DNA of 64,000 bases from Hericium rajendrae (lineage: Eukaryota; Basidiomycota; Agaricomycetes; Russulales; Hericiaceae). Within the stretch, counting starts at the first letter, position 1, and every line of letters begins with the position of its first letter. Positions 21,897 to 32,063 of the stretch are shown piece by piece. Below the pieces are notes generated by a model. It did no database searches and was not told the origin of the DNA. It saw nothing but the letters and a program-made list of their open reading frames with translations. Made by a program: the position numbers and the translations under genes. The stretch covers positions 62,001 through 126,000 of the forward strand of contig CM065878.1 in assembly GCA_033439255.1 (NCBI GenBank), given 5' to 3'.

Positions 21897-22277
21897 CATC
21901 AGGAAGGTTGACAATTTTCTGATGAGTCTGACAGTTTCTAACCCTACTGTAGGATCTAATCTGTCTGAGATTACTTTTCAAATGACCATATCTGATTCAG
22001 CTTATATATTTAAGAGTTAACATCTATTGTTAGCTATAGTAGTTATCCATCTCTAACTATCCACTATAGCATAATTTCTGATATCCAAAATTTACATAAA
22101 ACTGAGAGCATTCTGAGAAATTTCTGAGCTCAGCTTGAGGTCCAACAAACTGATAGTGTCTGATAGTGTCTGATGCTGGCTTATACCATCTGATTCATCT
22201 GATTTCACTTGCACAAGTTCTGACAGATGCTATCAGATGGCCGCAGGTCAATCAGAAAGTTGTCAAGGTTCCTGATG
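21897..22277. mobile_element. MITE with CATCAGGAA termini, copy 2
   Basis: 381 bp, ends CATCAGGAAGGTTGACAA and (other strand) CATCAGGAACCTTGACAA, AG on both sides. In the interior it shares GACAGTTTCTAACC, AGATCAGA-like and CATATCTGATTCA words with the copy at 94-496, in opposite orientation. Non-coding. Confidence 0.85.
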
Positions 22278-23113
22278 AGCCTCAATAAGCTTATCACACA
22301 TCGAACAGAACAAACATTGAAAATTTTATAAACAATATATTTCAAATCATATCTACAAAGAATATTCTAAAGCTATCTAAATTACAAGTCAATACATCAA
22401 CACATAAGATATAAACACAAGTCATGAGAAGGCTTATCAATCATAAGAAAAAGTCGAAAATAGTCTAACATAAATGACACATCATCAACATGAGTTACAA
22501 CAGATATAAAAGAAGACTTACCTCAAAAAGGACAAAAAGCGAAAATTTGGGCCTATAGAATCAACACATCAACAAGTTAATACTAACGAACAACAGATAA
22601 AAAAATAACAAACTTACCTAAGATAAGAAAGTTGAAGACGAACGAGAAGAGGAAGGAGGGCGGACGACAGGAGATGGTAGTGGTTGAGAGACAAGAGAGA
22701 ACACGCGTCATGTGAGCGTTATAAACCCACGCCCGGGTCTGCCTGGCGGAGCCCGAATTGTGGCTGTCAGATGCTGCCGGGAGCCGTGGCTGAGGCTAGC
22801 TTTTAGATCTCCTTAAGTTAGCTGGACTGTCCAACAAAATAGAGTAGAGTACATACATTTGTAGCTCATCCATTGTGCTTAAGAAAATATTATATGCTTC
22901 ATATGTTTTTTTTTCTAATTTGAATGATTTTATTCGATTTGTTGAAGTCAAAAATGTCAGACGTGCGAGTCAAGTGCTGTGGCTCGACGCGTGACTTTTC
23001 TCTTCATCTCCCCTCATCTCCCCTCCCCTCTTCCTCTACACAAGCAATGCACGGTGTCGATCAATTGACCATCGGGAGAGTGAGCAGGAGGACCAAGGGC
23101 CTCTAGGTGAGTA

Positions 23114-23413
23114 GATATCATATTATTTTTTTTTGTCTTCGTGCTAATAAAACAAGTATCGTTCATTTGCAACGAGCGATACTCATATCATTCCACGACC
23201 GACCACGAGCCCATCGCACTGCACCCCACTCCCTCGACAATGCTGTCAATGACGCTTGTCGAGGATATCATATTATTTTTTTTTGTCTTCGTGCTAATAA
23301 AACAAGTATCGTTCATTTGCAACGAGCGATACTCATATCATTCCACGACCGACCACGAGCCCATCGCACTGCACCCCACTCCCTCGACAATGCTGTCAAT
23401 GACGCTTGTCGAG
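23114..23413 (+). repeat. 150-bp tandem duplication containing the hairpin
   Basis: 23114-23263 and 23264-23413 are direct tandem repeats that look identical by eye. Each contains the T-rich end of the intron-like segment, the AGTATCGTTC / GAGCGATACT hairpin (23155-23183 and 23305-23333) and the start of the GC tract. Confidence 0.92.
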
Positions 23414-23445
23414 TCTCGTTGCCATGGCAACGAGACTCGACAAGC
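23404..23445. repeat. Perfect 42-bp palindrome
   Basis: Reads the same on both strands from GCTTGTCGAGTCTCGTTGCC through its complement, with no spacer; centre CCATGG. It overlaps the end of the second 150-bp unit. A weaker GTTGCC-GTA-GCAAC hairpin occupies a similar place in copy B near 12110. Confidence 0.93.
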
Positions 23446-25343
23446 ATCATACAACGTGCATTCACTCTCTGCCGCGCCCACGCAACACCCTTGTTTCAAT
23501 GCTCCAAGCCATGCTGCGTGCACGTGCACATCCCCACGTGACCCCGGCCACATCCGCACAGTCATGCACGCCGGTGATTGCATGCGCACGGCCCCGCTCA
23601 TGCAAGTGGGTCCACATATGCCAACAACTGCGTGCGCACAACCTCAGATGACCGCACCAGCATGTATGTGCACACATGCAATGCAGGTTGCTGTGCCCGG
23701 CCTTGTCAACATGCGTGCGGTCACCCACGATCCCGCCCTTGCCTTCTCGCAGCCCCGCCCTCCTTCTCGCGGCCCTGCGTCACCTTCTCATCGCTCCGTC
23801 CTGCCTTCTCATCGCCCTGCCCCACTCCACCTTCTCACCACCCCACCCTGCCTGCACATGGCCATGGATGACCGCACCAATGCACACATGCAGACGACCG
23901 TGCCAGCCCATGCACGCACGTCACGGGCAGCCGCGCACGGCCCTGCCAGCACGCGAGCTGTCACACACAGTACCGCCCCGCTCCCACATGGCCGCAGACA
24001 ATCGCACCAGTGCGAGTACGTACGTACAGCCCTGCTGGCGTGCGGGCTGTCACATTTGGCCTTGTCTGCCAACGCAGAGCCACGCAGGCCGGCGACTGAG
24101 CGTGCATGGCCGCACCAGTGCGTGCACGCACCCATGCACGGCGTGGGCAGCCGTGCGTGGCTCAGTCTGCGCACGCACGGCCATACTCACCATGCCAACA
24201 CACGCACGCGACGATGGTGCAGGCAGCCACGTATGACGCTGTCTCTGTGCGCGAAACCACGCACGGTGCTGTCTCCATGCCCGAGGCCACGCATGCCAGC
24301 AACAGTGCGTGCGACCGTGCATGGGCAGTCCCATCTGCGCGTGCGGAGCCCCGCACACCGGCGACGGCGCTCGCACAGTGCAGACGGCCCTCTGCGTGCG
24401 TGGAGACATGCATGCTGGCGACAGTGTGCATGCAGAGCCATGCATGCCAGTGACGGCGTGCACATGGTAGCCCCGATGACGGCTGCCACGTTGTCTGCGC
24501 GTGCTGTTCTGTGCACACACGAGGTCTATAACCAGGCACTTAGTTACTTGAGCAATATAGTAGACTGCTTGTATAGTGTGATCCTTTGAATTTAAGAAAA
24601 TTCTTTGGTGCCTATCTCATTGAAGCTAGCCAGTATAGTAATCATAGGAGCCATAGCTCTTCTTACTAAGTACTATAGCTCTATGTATTTAATACTTCTA
24701 GCTATGGAGGCTATATATCTTACACTGCCTACTATGGCAGCTATGGCAGCTCTCATAGTTCTATATAGCTTGACAAGTTAAAGTCATAGACACCATAGCT
24801 CACCTATAGAATCCATAGTTTGACCCTTTACTATATAAAAATCAGATTTTTCAGATGAACATCCCTAGTGAATGGCATGGGTAACCCTTGGGTACTTTTG
24901 AGCTAACTCATACCCATACCCATCAAAACCCACACTCATGCTGTGGGTATGGGTTTTCTGTGGGTTAGGTATGGGTAGGATATGAGTTCATGGGTAGCTG
25001 TGGGTTTATGGTTTACCCAAGGGTTGTAACATGTATTGAGAGACTATAGTCTTGTTATGTCATAAATATCTCAATATAAGCAGACACACATCAATAACAT
25101 TGTAGCAGTAAACACTGATCAATCAAAAAAGTCAAGAAAGTTCCATTATATTGTATCTCTTTTTCATCTCAGACTCTTTATTATCTATTTTATTATCTTT
25201 TGGAGCATCTGCCATGTTAGCCACCCTTAATACATTAGTCTGATTGTTGCTTGATTTAGTATATAGTATGGTTTGCATCTTGATAATATACTTTGAACTA
25301 ATCATTCTCAATATAGAAAAACCCATAACCCATGGTATGGGTA

Positions 25344-25484
25344 TGTTAGATTCGGTAATTATGGCAGCCATCGGGCTTTGCCGAAGTCCTTAAACCTTAT
25401 CTACGAGTACTTACCGGTGTCATCAACGTCCCAATTTAGATGTGTCGTTTTATTCCGTTGTCGCTGCGCTTGCCGTTTTCAACA
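25344..25484 (+). repeat. 5' LTR of the copia-type element
   Basis: 141 bp, TGTTAG to CAACA; followed by the tRNA primer site. Confidence 0.9.
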
Positions 25485-25712
25485 GGTTATGGGCCCTGCC
25501 CGTTCCTAACTCTCGTCATTCTTGCTCGTATTCTGCGGTCTACATCAGGCTTGTTTTGACACCTGCTCCATTCCTTGTGCTTCATCCTCGAACCAATCGC
25601 TTGCAACGACCGGTAATCATGCATCAACTGTGTTCGGCCTGATCACTCGTCATTCAGCAGTCCTTCTCTCTATTCCCTATCCTTTCTAGTCATTCTTTTT
25701 GACATCACCATC

Positions 25713-26519
25713 ATGCAGTCCACCGAACGTGTTGACAAGCTGAAGGAGGGCAACTATGTGCAGTGGAGGACGGTCATGGAGGCACTTCTCATTGCAGCAG
25801 ATCTGTGGGAGGTTGTTGGACCAGAGGTGTCAGGGCTGGTGCCCAGAGGTGTGAAGGCAGTTCAGGCAAGGGAGAAGAAGAGGCAGCAGGCACACTCAAA
25901 GATCACACTGAGTATTGAGTCCTCTCAGATGCCTTTCATTGTGGGTTTGGAGGATCCAAGGCTTATGTGGAAGACTTTGCAGGATATTCATCGCTCTGGG
26001 TCTGTCAATCACATCCTCTCCCTTCGACATCGCTTCTTCAGTATGGCCAAGCTCAAGTCTGAGTCCACCATGGATTGGACTGGTCGTGTCCATTCCACAG
26101 CCCTTGAGCTATCCCATTCCCCTGTTCCTGTCCAGGACATCGACATCATCCTCATCATCACCGATGATCTCCCTGAGGAGTATCAGTCAATCGTCACTGC
26201 CCTCGATGGAATCCCTTTTTCTGATCTCACTCTTAGCAGTGTCATGTCACGTATCTCTGGCCTGGAGTCTCAGCTCAGCTGTTCCCAGGACAGGCGCTCA
26301 GTATCCGACCAAGCCCTGATTGCCAGGCAGACCCAGTTCACAGGGTCATCCAGCAAGGACATTACCTGCTACACCTGTGGTGGGAAAGGTCATATGGCAA
26401 GGGTCTGTCCATCCAGTCAGTCTCATGTCAGGTTTGCAGAGGCAGATTTTGTGGAGGGCAATGGTGAGGAGTCTGCTCAATCTGCACATGTTGATGACCC
26501 TTTCCTTCGCCTCTTTTGA
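25713..26519 (+). CDS. Copia-type gag polyprotein (UBN2-like) with zinc knuckle
   Basis: 268 residues. The N-terminal two thirds have the pattern of the copia gag family: LKEGNYVQWRTVMEALL near the start, WKTLQDIH at about 90, and LPEEYQSIVTALDG at about 155. A CCHC knuckle CYTCGGKGHMARVC lies at about residues 228-241, and the protein ends acidic. The protein would form the capsid of a virus-like particle. No protease or RT follows before the 3' LTR. The frame is open over its full length. The start was chosen as the first Met of the open frame, about 230 bases after the 5' LTR. Confidence 0.85.
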   Translation: MQSTERVDKLKEGNYVQWRTVMEALLIAADLWEVVGPEVSGLVPRGVKAVQAREKKRQQAHSKITLSIESSQMPFIVGLEDPRLMWKTLQDIHRSGSVNHILSLRHRFFSMAKLKSESTMDWTGRVHSTALELSHSPVPVQDIDIILIITDDLPEEYQSIVTALDGIPFSDLTLSSVMSRISGLESQLSCSQDRRSVSDQALIARQTQFTGSSSKDITCYTCGGKGHMARVCPSSQSHVRFAEADFVEGNGEESAQSAHVDDPFLRLF

Positions 26520-26558
26520 TTGTTACTTTCTGCCGATGGTTGCCTCATTATGTAGGAG

Positions 26559-26699
26559 TGTTAGATTCGGTAATTACGGCAGCCATCGGGCTTTGCCGAA
26601 GTCCTTAAACCTTATCTACGAGTACTTACCGGTGTCATCAACGTCCCAATTTAGACGTGTCATTTTATTCCGTTGTCACTGCACTTGCCGTTTTCAACA
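26559..26699 (+). repeat. 3' LTR of the copia-type element
   Basis: 141 bp. The gypsy element starts six bases downstream (26706), inside the copia target duplication. Confidence 0.9.
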
Positions 26700-26705
26700 G
26701 GGTAT

Positions 26706-27329
26706 TGTGACGCAACGGTCGCAAGTACCGGGAGTCCTCACCGTGGCTAGCGGGCGTTGGAGAGCAGAGGTGTGTGCGGTCCTCGAGTCCAAGCGAGGCG
26801 CCCGAGTCAAAGTCGAACGAGAAGTCTCAGTTCGGCTCGACAAAGACTCCTAGGAATCGGAGGGATGGAGGACAAGGCAGGCGAACTCGCCTGTTACCTC
26901 GGACGACGCGTCGTGGAGAGAAGAAGAAGACGAGGCGGTCCACTCACCAAAGACGGCCTTTGGCCGGATTTGCGTATGTGGGCGCGCTTTGACTTCCTCG
27001 TTCAGAAGCAAGGCGCGGGCACTCGTTCGAAGCGCGCGCGCAGACGTCGTTCGAGAGAAAGGAAAAAGCAAGAAGAGAGAAGTAAGATTCGGAAGATGAT
27101 AGACAATGATTGATGATCTTTTTCCTACACAAGACGTACACTAAATACGGAAGAAAATAAGATTGTAGGTCCGCCCTCAACTGTACAGTAGGTCGGCCGG
27201 TGTGGCTTGACTACCTAATCGGGAAGGCGGCGCTTCCGGGCCCGGCTACCTCGAGATTCCGTGTTGGCGCGTGATGGCTCCCGGCGCCTGGCGTCGCATG
27301 ACATCACTCGGCACCCGGCATCCGTTACA
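26706..27329 (-). repeat. 3' LTR of the gypsy element
   Basis: 624 bp, starts TGTGACG and ends TTACA; overlapping short open frames inside it are not genes. Confidence 0.95.
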
Positions 27330-27337
27330 AAGCCCCC

Positions 27338-30196
27338 CTAGTCAAGCCGCACCGTGGAGAACACTAGAGGTGTGGGCTCGGATCCGGCGGCGGGGCGGGG
27401 GTCGGGCGGAGGCGCGGCAGCGGGCTCGGGCGGTGGCGCGGCAGCGGGCACGGGCGGTGGCGCGGGCGCGAGCGCCGGGAAGGAGAGGGAAGGCAAAGCC
27501 GCGGCCTCGGGATACACGTTGACCATTTGATTAGCACTGAGTAAAGAACCCAGGCCATCCCCGAGGTGGCGCGCCGAAGTAAGGAGGCCACGACGAACCT
27601 GGCGACGCCAAGACGACTCGGAGCGGAGCAGGGAGTCACCCGCAGCGAGCTGCACGAGACGTTGCTGGAACCAATGCTCGTTCGCGGTATGCCACTCGCC
27701 AGTCCAGGCGGCGGACTGTTCCCATACGTCGACTGGGGGCCAGAAACCTCCGACGGCAGTCTGGCCAGTGAGGGCCGCCGTCTCCGCGTCCGTCGGCAAA
27801 TCGCCGATGCTGGACACGGGCAGATCCCAAGGACTACCCCGGCCCGAGATGAGTGCAGTGGAGGATGGCCCGGAGAGCGCGTCTGCGAGAAGGGAAGGAG
27901 GGCCGTAATGGAGAGCCAGACGCCAGGACAAGCCGCCGCGAAGGAGCCATTGCCGCGCGTGCGGCCGCTGGAGGAGGTCGTGAAGCATACCGAGGTAAAG
28001 CGACAGTGACGGGGACGCGGCGGCAGCCCATGAAGTGAGCAGGAAGTCGGGCGGAGGGCTGGCCGCGGGCACGCCAGGGGCGGGCAGGGGTCGAGGCACG
28101 CGCCACGTGACCGCAATGCCGCGCTGCACCAGGTCGCGCAAAAGATCCGCGAGCGGGGCAGATGGGGCGGCGGAGCGGTGCACCGCGACGCACAAGACGG
28201 AGCGTGCAGAAAAGTAAAGAGTGCCCCGCGCGGCGGAGGCGGGGACGGGAGGCACGGCAAGCGGCGATGCGGTGGCGTCGACGCCGAGCGTGACGGGAAC
28301 GGCAGGATGAATGGGCTCCAGCCGCGAAGGAAGTGGCAGTGGAGCCGCGGCCGCAGTCGAGAGAACGGAAGCGGGCGGCGGGACAACTGGCGCGGGGACT
28401 GTGGCAGCAGGCGGCGCAGGGGCGGGCGCAGCAGGCGGCGCGGCGGGAACGGCGGAAGGACGCATATGCAGGAGCAGACACGGCGGAGGGTCGGAGGCGT
28501 CCGACAGGCGTTGCAGCAGTGCCGGCGCGGCGCAATCGCCGTGGGGTGCTGCATCGCGGGGCGCGAGGCCGGGGTCCAAACGCTGCGTGAGGGTGGGCGA
28601 GGTGATACGGTCCGCCAGCGACGACCCGGAAACGAAGCGGCCCCGGAGGCCACTGGAGCGGGATGCCGAGGTGCGGCCGTGGATGGGGCTCGGCCGCCGC
28701 TGAGGGCGCTTGGCTTGCGCGGCGCGCCCGTCGTCCGCGGTGGAGTCGCTGCGGGGACGGGACATGGCGGGGCGCGGCGGCGAAAATGTGGGCCGGGGCG
28801 GGAGCGGGGCGAGACTGGCGGACGGCGCGGGCAGAGTGCTTGGCCCGGCGCCGTCGGGCGTGACTGGTCGGACGCGGGAGGCGGCGACGGCTTGAGCGAG
28901 GGCCGGGCTCCAATCGTCGGACAAGTCGCTGCCCAGGCTCACCTCGTCGTCGCGGTCGCGGGAGGCCGCGCGAGGAGGCGGCGCGGGCGCCTTGCCCTTG
29001 CCCTTCGCCGGCAGAGGAGGGGAAGGGACAGGGCTGGGCGCCCGACGAGACAGGCTGGCGGGGTCGACATCCATAGGGGCGGACGGGGAGGCGGCGGGCG
29101 AGCGGGGCGGACTCACGAGGTTACTGACGTGAGGGCCCTGCACGCGCGCCTCCTCCCAGTCGTCTTCGTCGCTGTCCAGTATGTCGTCCGTGAAGAACGT
29201 GGCGAAAGAGGCCGAGGGCCAGCCGAGCCGAAGGCGGAACGTCCGCTTGTAGTAGGCCAGCTGCTTGCGGCCGACTACCTTTTCGCTAGGGTCGTCCTCG
29301 TTGGCTCGCGCGCGGTACTGGTATGCGTACGGCCCGGGACTGGAAGGGCCAGGAGCAGGGCGAGCGTCGGGCGCGCGCATCTCACGGCGGTGAACCGATT
29401 TGTCGTGCCGGCGCTGGGCACGGTTGCGCGCTGTCTGAGCCACGAGGTTGTCGTGCCAATCCCGAGCGGCACGCCGAGTAGGGTGAAGGAGGGCGACGTG
29501 GTCGAAACCCCCGTTGTCGAAGCGGTGCGCCCAAAAGTAGCGGACCGGGATGTCGTGGCTGAGCAGGACTTCCACGGACGGGAGGTCGCGCGCGGGGACG
29601 CCAAGATCGAGCAGCGTGCCGACAGTGTCCGCGAAGGGAAAGCCCCAGCTTTCAACTGCGGTGCGCCAGGCGGGATCGGGCAGGATAATACGCCGCCAGT
29701 CATCGCCGACGTGGGACAGCAGCCAAAAGACGTAGCCGCGCCATTCGAGGACATCAGCCTGCACGCGCCGGATGACAGCGGTGTGGTCCTCAGGCTCGCG
29801 GAGGGCGGGGTAGGTACGCCAATCCGCAGGGCTGGGGGGCAAGGGGACGACACCCAAGAAGTCCGAGAGCTGGGTGGCGATGGTGAGGGCCTCCGCGCGG
29901 TCGCGGTCCATGGCCTGCGTACCGGCGGCGTCGATCCGCGCAACCTCTACCCGGAAAATCACCGGCCAGCGGGTGGCGGCCCTGGGGTCGTAGAGCCAGG
30001 AGAGACGCGTGGGGTCGCATGGGAGAGGGCGGTAAGCCAGCCAAGGCCGCAGCGGGTCATGCCAGCAGGGGTAGACACCATGGGCGTCGACCCAGTTGAC
30101 CGGCGCGGGCGAGGCGAGGCCGAGCTCATCTGAGGGATCCGAGGGAGGAGGCCCGAGGTCGCAGGCGGGATCGGGGAAACGGTCGCCGAAGGTCAC
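27338..30196 (-). CDS. Gypsy ORF3: large accessory protein of unknown function
   Basis: Open frame of 952 codons between the chromodomain and the 3' LTR, in the sense direction of the element. The first 300 residues look globular (WHDPLRPWLAYRPLPC, REPEDHTAVIRRVQADVLEW, VGDDWRRIILPDPAW, VRYFWAHRFDNGGFDHVALL). A basic stretch, a long Pro/Ala/Ser-rich linker (about 350-650) and a second compact region follow (WLLRGGLSWRLALHYGPPS, WPPVDVWEQSAAWTGEWH). No envelope features, signal peptide or enzyme motif recognised. Chromoviruses normally end after the chromodomain, so this is extra cargo. The antisense strand is also open (28178-30133) because of the GC-rich codons; the sense frame has the more protein-like composition. 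Confidence 0.7.
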   Translation of the reverse strand: MTFGDRFPDPACDLGPPPSDPSDELGLASPAPVNWVDAHGVYPCWHDPLRPWLAYRPLPCDPTRLSWLYDPRAATRWPVIFRVEVARIDAAGTQAMDRDRAEALTIATQLSDFLGVVPLPPSPADWRTYPALREPEDHTAVIRRVQADVLEWRGYVFWLLSHVGDDWRRIILPDPAWRTAVESWGFPFADTVGTLLDLGVPARDLPSVEVLLSHDIPVRYFWAHRFDNGGFDHVALLHPTRRAARDWHDNLVAQTARNRAQRRHDKSVHRREMRAPDARPAPGPSSPGPYAYQYRARANEDDPSEKVVGRKQLAYYKRTFRLRLGWPSASFATFFTDDILDSDEDDWEEARVQGPHVSNLVSPPRSPAASPSAPMDVDPASLSRRAPSPVPSPPLPAKGKGKAPAPPPRAASRDRDDEVSLGSDLSDDWSPALAQAVAASRVRPVTPDGAGPSTLPAPSASLAPLPPRPTFSPPRPAMSRPRSDSTADDGRAAQAKRPQRRPSPIHGRTSASRSSGLRGRFVSGSSLADRITSPTLTQRLDPGLAPRDAAPHGDCAAPALLQRLSDASDPPPCLLLHMRPSAVPAAPPAAPAPAPPAATVPAPVVPPPASVLSTAAAAPLPLPSRLEPIHPAVPVTLGVDATASPLAVPPVPASAARGTLYFSARSVLCVAVHRSAAPSAPLADLLRDLVQRGIAVTWRVPRPLPAPGVPAASPPPDFLLTSWAAAASPSLSLYLGMLHDLLQRPHARQWLLRGGLSWRLALHYGPPSLLADALSGPSSTALISGRGSPWDLPVSSIGDLPTDAETAALTGQTAVGGFWPPVDVWEQSAAWTGEWHTANEHWFQQRLVQLAAGDSLLRSESSWRRQVRRGLLTSARHLGDGLGSLLSANQMVNVYPEAAALPSLSFPALAPAPPPVPAAAPPPEPAAAPPPDPRPAAGSEPTPLVFSTVRLD

Positions 30197-30822
30197 CCAA
30201 AGCCCCGTAAATCACGGAGCGGTGAAGGCGGGGAGAGTCTCGCCGGCGCTGTTGCGCGGAAGGAAGGAGGCGCCGTCCCGATAACTACTGCCCGTGGTGC
30301 GCTCCAAGACGCAGATGGAGAGGGTATGCAGAGAATCTTGAAGGGCGAAGGACAAGGCGGCGGCAAGCGCCGGGTCGTCGCCGTCGGCGGAGGGGCTACG
30401 ATGGGTACCTGAAACCATGGCGTCGCGAAATCGCAGGGCCACGGTCGTCAGAGCAGGCGGAGAGAAGTGAAGCGGAGAGGGAGGGGAAGAGAAGAAGAGA
30501 AGAAGAAGAGAGAGAGAGAGAGAGAGAGAGGAGGGATGCGAAGAAGCCGCCGAAGAAGGAGATGGGAGTAGAGATAAGAAAAGAAAGAGAGTTCGGGGAC
30601 ACGCATGGGCGGAGCTAACGCGGATTAGAGCGCCGCCGGGAATTGCCGAGGCAGCGCGAAGTCGCAACTGGGCGGATGCTGCGGGCCGGCGGGCCGGGAC
30701 GAAATAGGAAGCAGAGTCCTGCACAGCGGAATAGCTAATTGGAAGAGAAATAAAGAAAAATAGAAATAGAAGAAAGAGCGGGGTAGAAAGAACAAGCAGG
30801 GCGAGGGAGCCACTGCCGGAAA

Positions 30823-31720
30823 TCACAGGTTATAAAACTGCTTGTAAGCAAAAAGGCGGCGAGGAGCGTTACGCAGGTCACGAGCCGTGAGCCAAAGATC
30901 AAACTGAGGGGAGTAGCCCTCCCAGCGGACCAAGTAGAGCATTTGCCGGCGCCACTTGTCATAGCGGTGCCCGACGATCTTTTCGACTTGGTACTCTTCG
31001 GATGCCACAACGTCGGGTCGCGTTTCTGGGAGAACCGTGCGGGTGATGTCGTCCTCTGCACGGCGATAGCGCTGTAAATGTTGGATGTTGAAAACGGTGG
31101 AGCCTGGATATTTGTCAGGCATATCCAGACGATAGACATTGGGGTTGAGGCGCTCCTGGATCGCGAAAGGCCCGATCGCGCGCTGCGTCAGCTTTGCGAA
31201 CTCGCCCTTTGACTCTAACCACTCTAGAGAGTGAGGATTGACAAGAACGAGGTCACCGACAGAAAGTTCGAGCTCCCGGCGAGTGCGATTAAAGCCGTCG
31301 GCTTGTTTAACCTGCGCGTGCGCAATGGCGGTTCGAGCGCTGTCGCGATAAAAGTGCAATTTGTCCACGAAAGCCTTCGCGTCACCGTTCAGCAAATCGC
31401 TTTGCGGGGAGGACGAGGCAGACGGCGGGGAGAAGAAGTCTAAGGTGCTGGTGGGGACAAACCCGTAGAGCACAAAATGAGGAGAAGCTCCTGTCGATGC
31501 GTGTGGGGTGGAGTTGTAGGCGTGTTCGAGCAGGTGGAGCCAGGAGGCCCACGAACTTTTATCGGTCGCCACGTAAGCCCGAAGCATGACTTCCAGCTTG
31601 CGGTTTACAATCTCCGTCTGACCGTCGTGCTGAGGATGATGTGACGATGACAGAGCCATGCGCGTCTTCAAGTATTTCGCGACGTTCTTCCAGAAGAGGG
31701 ACGTCCAGCACGGGTCGCGG
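30823..31720 (-). CDS. Gypsy integrase C-terminal part and chromodomain
   Basis: Contains the integrase core end (HHPQHDGQTEIVNRKLE), the GPY/F-type region (FAKLTQRAIGPFAIQERL) and a terminal chromodomain (YQVEKIVGHRYDKWRRQ, YLVRWEGYSPQFDLWL), which places the element in the chromovirus branch of Ty3/gypsy. The chromodomain is known to direct integration to particular chromatin. The upstream border is the solo LTR at 31721. Confidence 0.9.
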
Positions 31721-31892
31721 TGGAGTGGGGAGACAAGGTCTCCCACCCTCCAGAGGTTGGGTCAGCAGCGGTGGTTAGCCGAGGGCTTAGTCAGCATAGC
31801 CCATGTCTGTAGCATGTCACAGTAGGTAGCCTCATCATAGCATTCATCTGCATTCCTTCGGGGCATAGCTAGAGTCCCCTGGGCCCACTCCA
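31721..31892 (-). mobile_element. Solo LTR related to the short-LTR element
   Basis: 172 bp, begins TGGAGT and ends ACTCCA on both strands' reading, flanked by GCGG on both sides (31717-31720, 31893-31896). It shares CTTAGTCAGCAT, CCAGAGGTT and GTAGCCTCAT words and the TGGA...TCCA termini with the 161-bp LTR at 19071-19231, so it is a diverged member of the same LTR family. It lies inside the gypsy integrase. Confidence 0.82.
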
Positions 31893-32063
31893 GCGGTCGG
31901 AAATGATAGATCGTGGAATGCCAAACCGGCAGACAACGTGCTTCACAAACAGACGCGCGAACCCTTCCGTGGTGAGCCCGGTCGTTGTAGGAATAAATTG
32001 CGCATGTTTAGTGAGGCGGTCGACAAACACCAAGATTGAATTGGGAGCCGCAGTGGTCCCATA

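Larger units (their letters stand above)
21552..24857 (+). mobile_element. CATCWG-TIR element, copy C (3,306 bp, carries a MITE)
   Basis: Complete copy with termini CATCTGAAAAAT and ATTTTTCAGATG and AA on both sides. Order: CATAG tract; MITE 21897-22277; AT-rich segment with minus-strand TTTTCGCTTTTTG and GTAAG donors (about 22510-22620); TATA-like TTATAAAC near 22720; plus-strand core; intron-like 23107-23156; hairpin 23155-23183; a 150-bp tandem duplication that repeats the hairpin; 42-bp palindrome; GC tract 23446-24520; and a CATAG tract. It inserted into the GC tract of copy D. The 482-codon frame at 23141-24589 is low-complexity GC-tract text, not a gene. Confidence 0.9.
25344..26699 (+). 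mobile_element. Copia-type gag-only LTR element (TR-GAG-like)
   Basis: LTRs of 141 bp at 25344-25484 and 26559-26699 (TGTTAG...CAACA) differ at five positions (3.5 percent) and are flanked by GGGTA on both sides. Immediately after the 5' LTR stands GGTTATGGGCCC, complementary to the anticodon arm of an initiator methionine tRNA, the primer type known from Drosophila copia. The interior encodes one gag-like protein and no pol. The element looks whole for a gag-only element; the LTR divergence points to an older insertion than the gypsy element beside it. Confidence 0.9.

Noticed and set aside
26757-27113. Open frames shared by 26757-27113 and 39385-39741
   Set aside because: Both lie within the two LTRs of the gypsy element and are explained by LTR identity.
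28178-30133. 651-codon plus-strand frame
   Set aside because: Antisense shadow of the gypsy ORF3; composition is Gly/Arg-rich as expected from the complement of a Pro/Ala-rich GC-rich frame.
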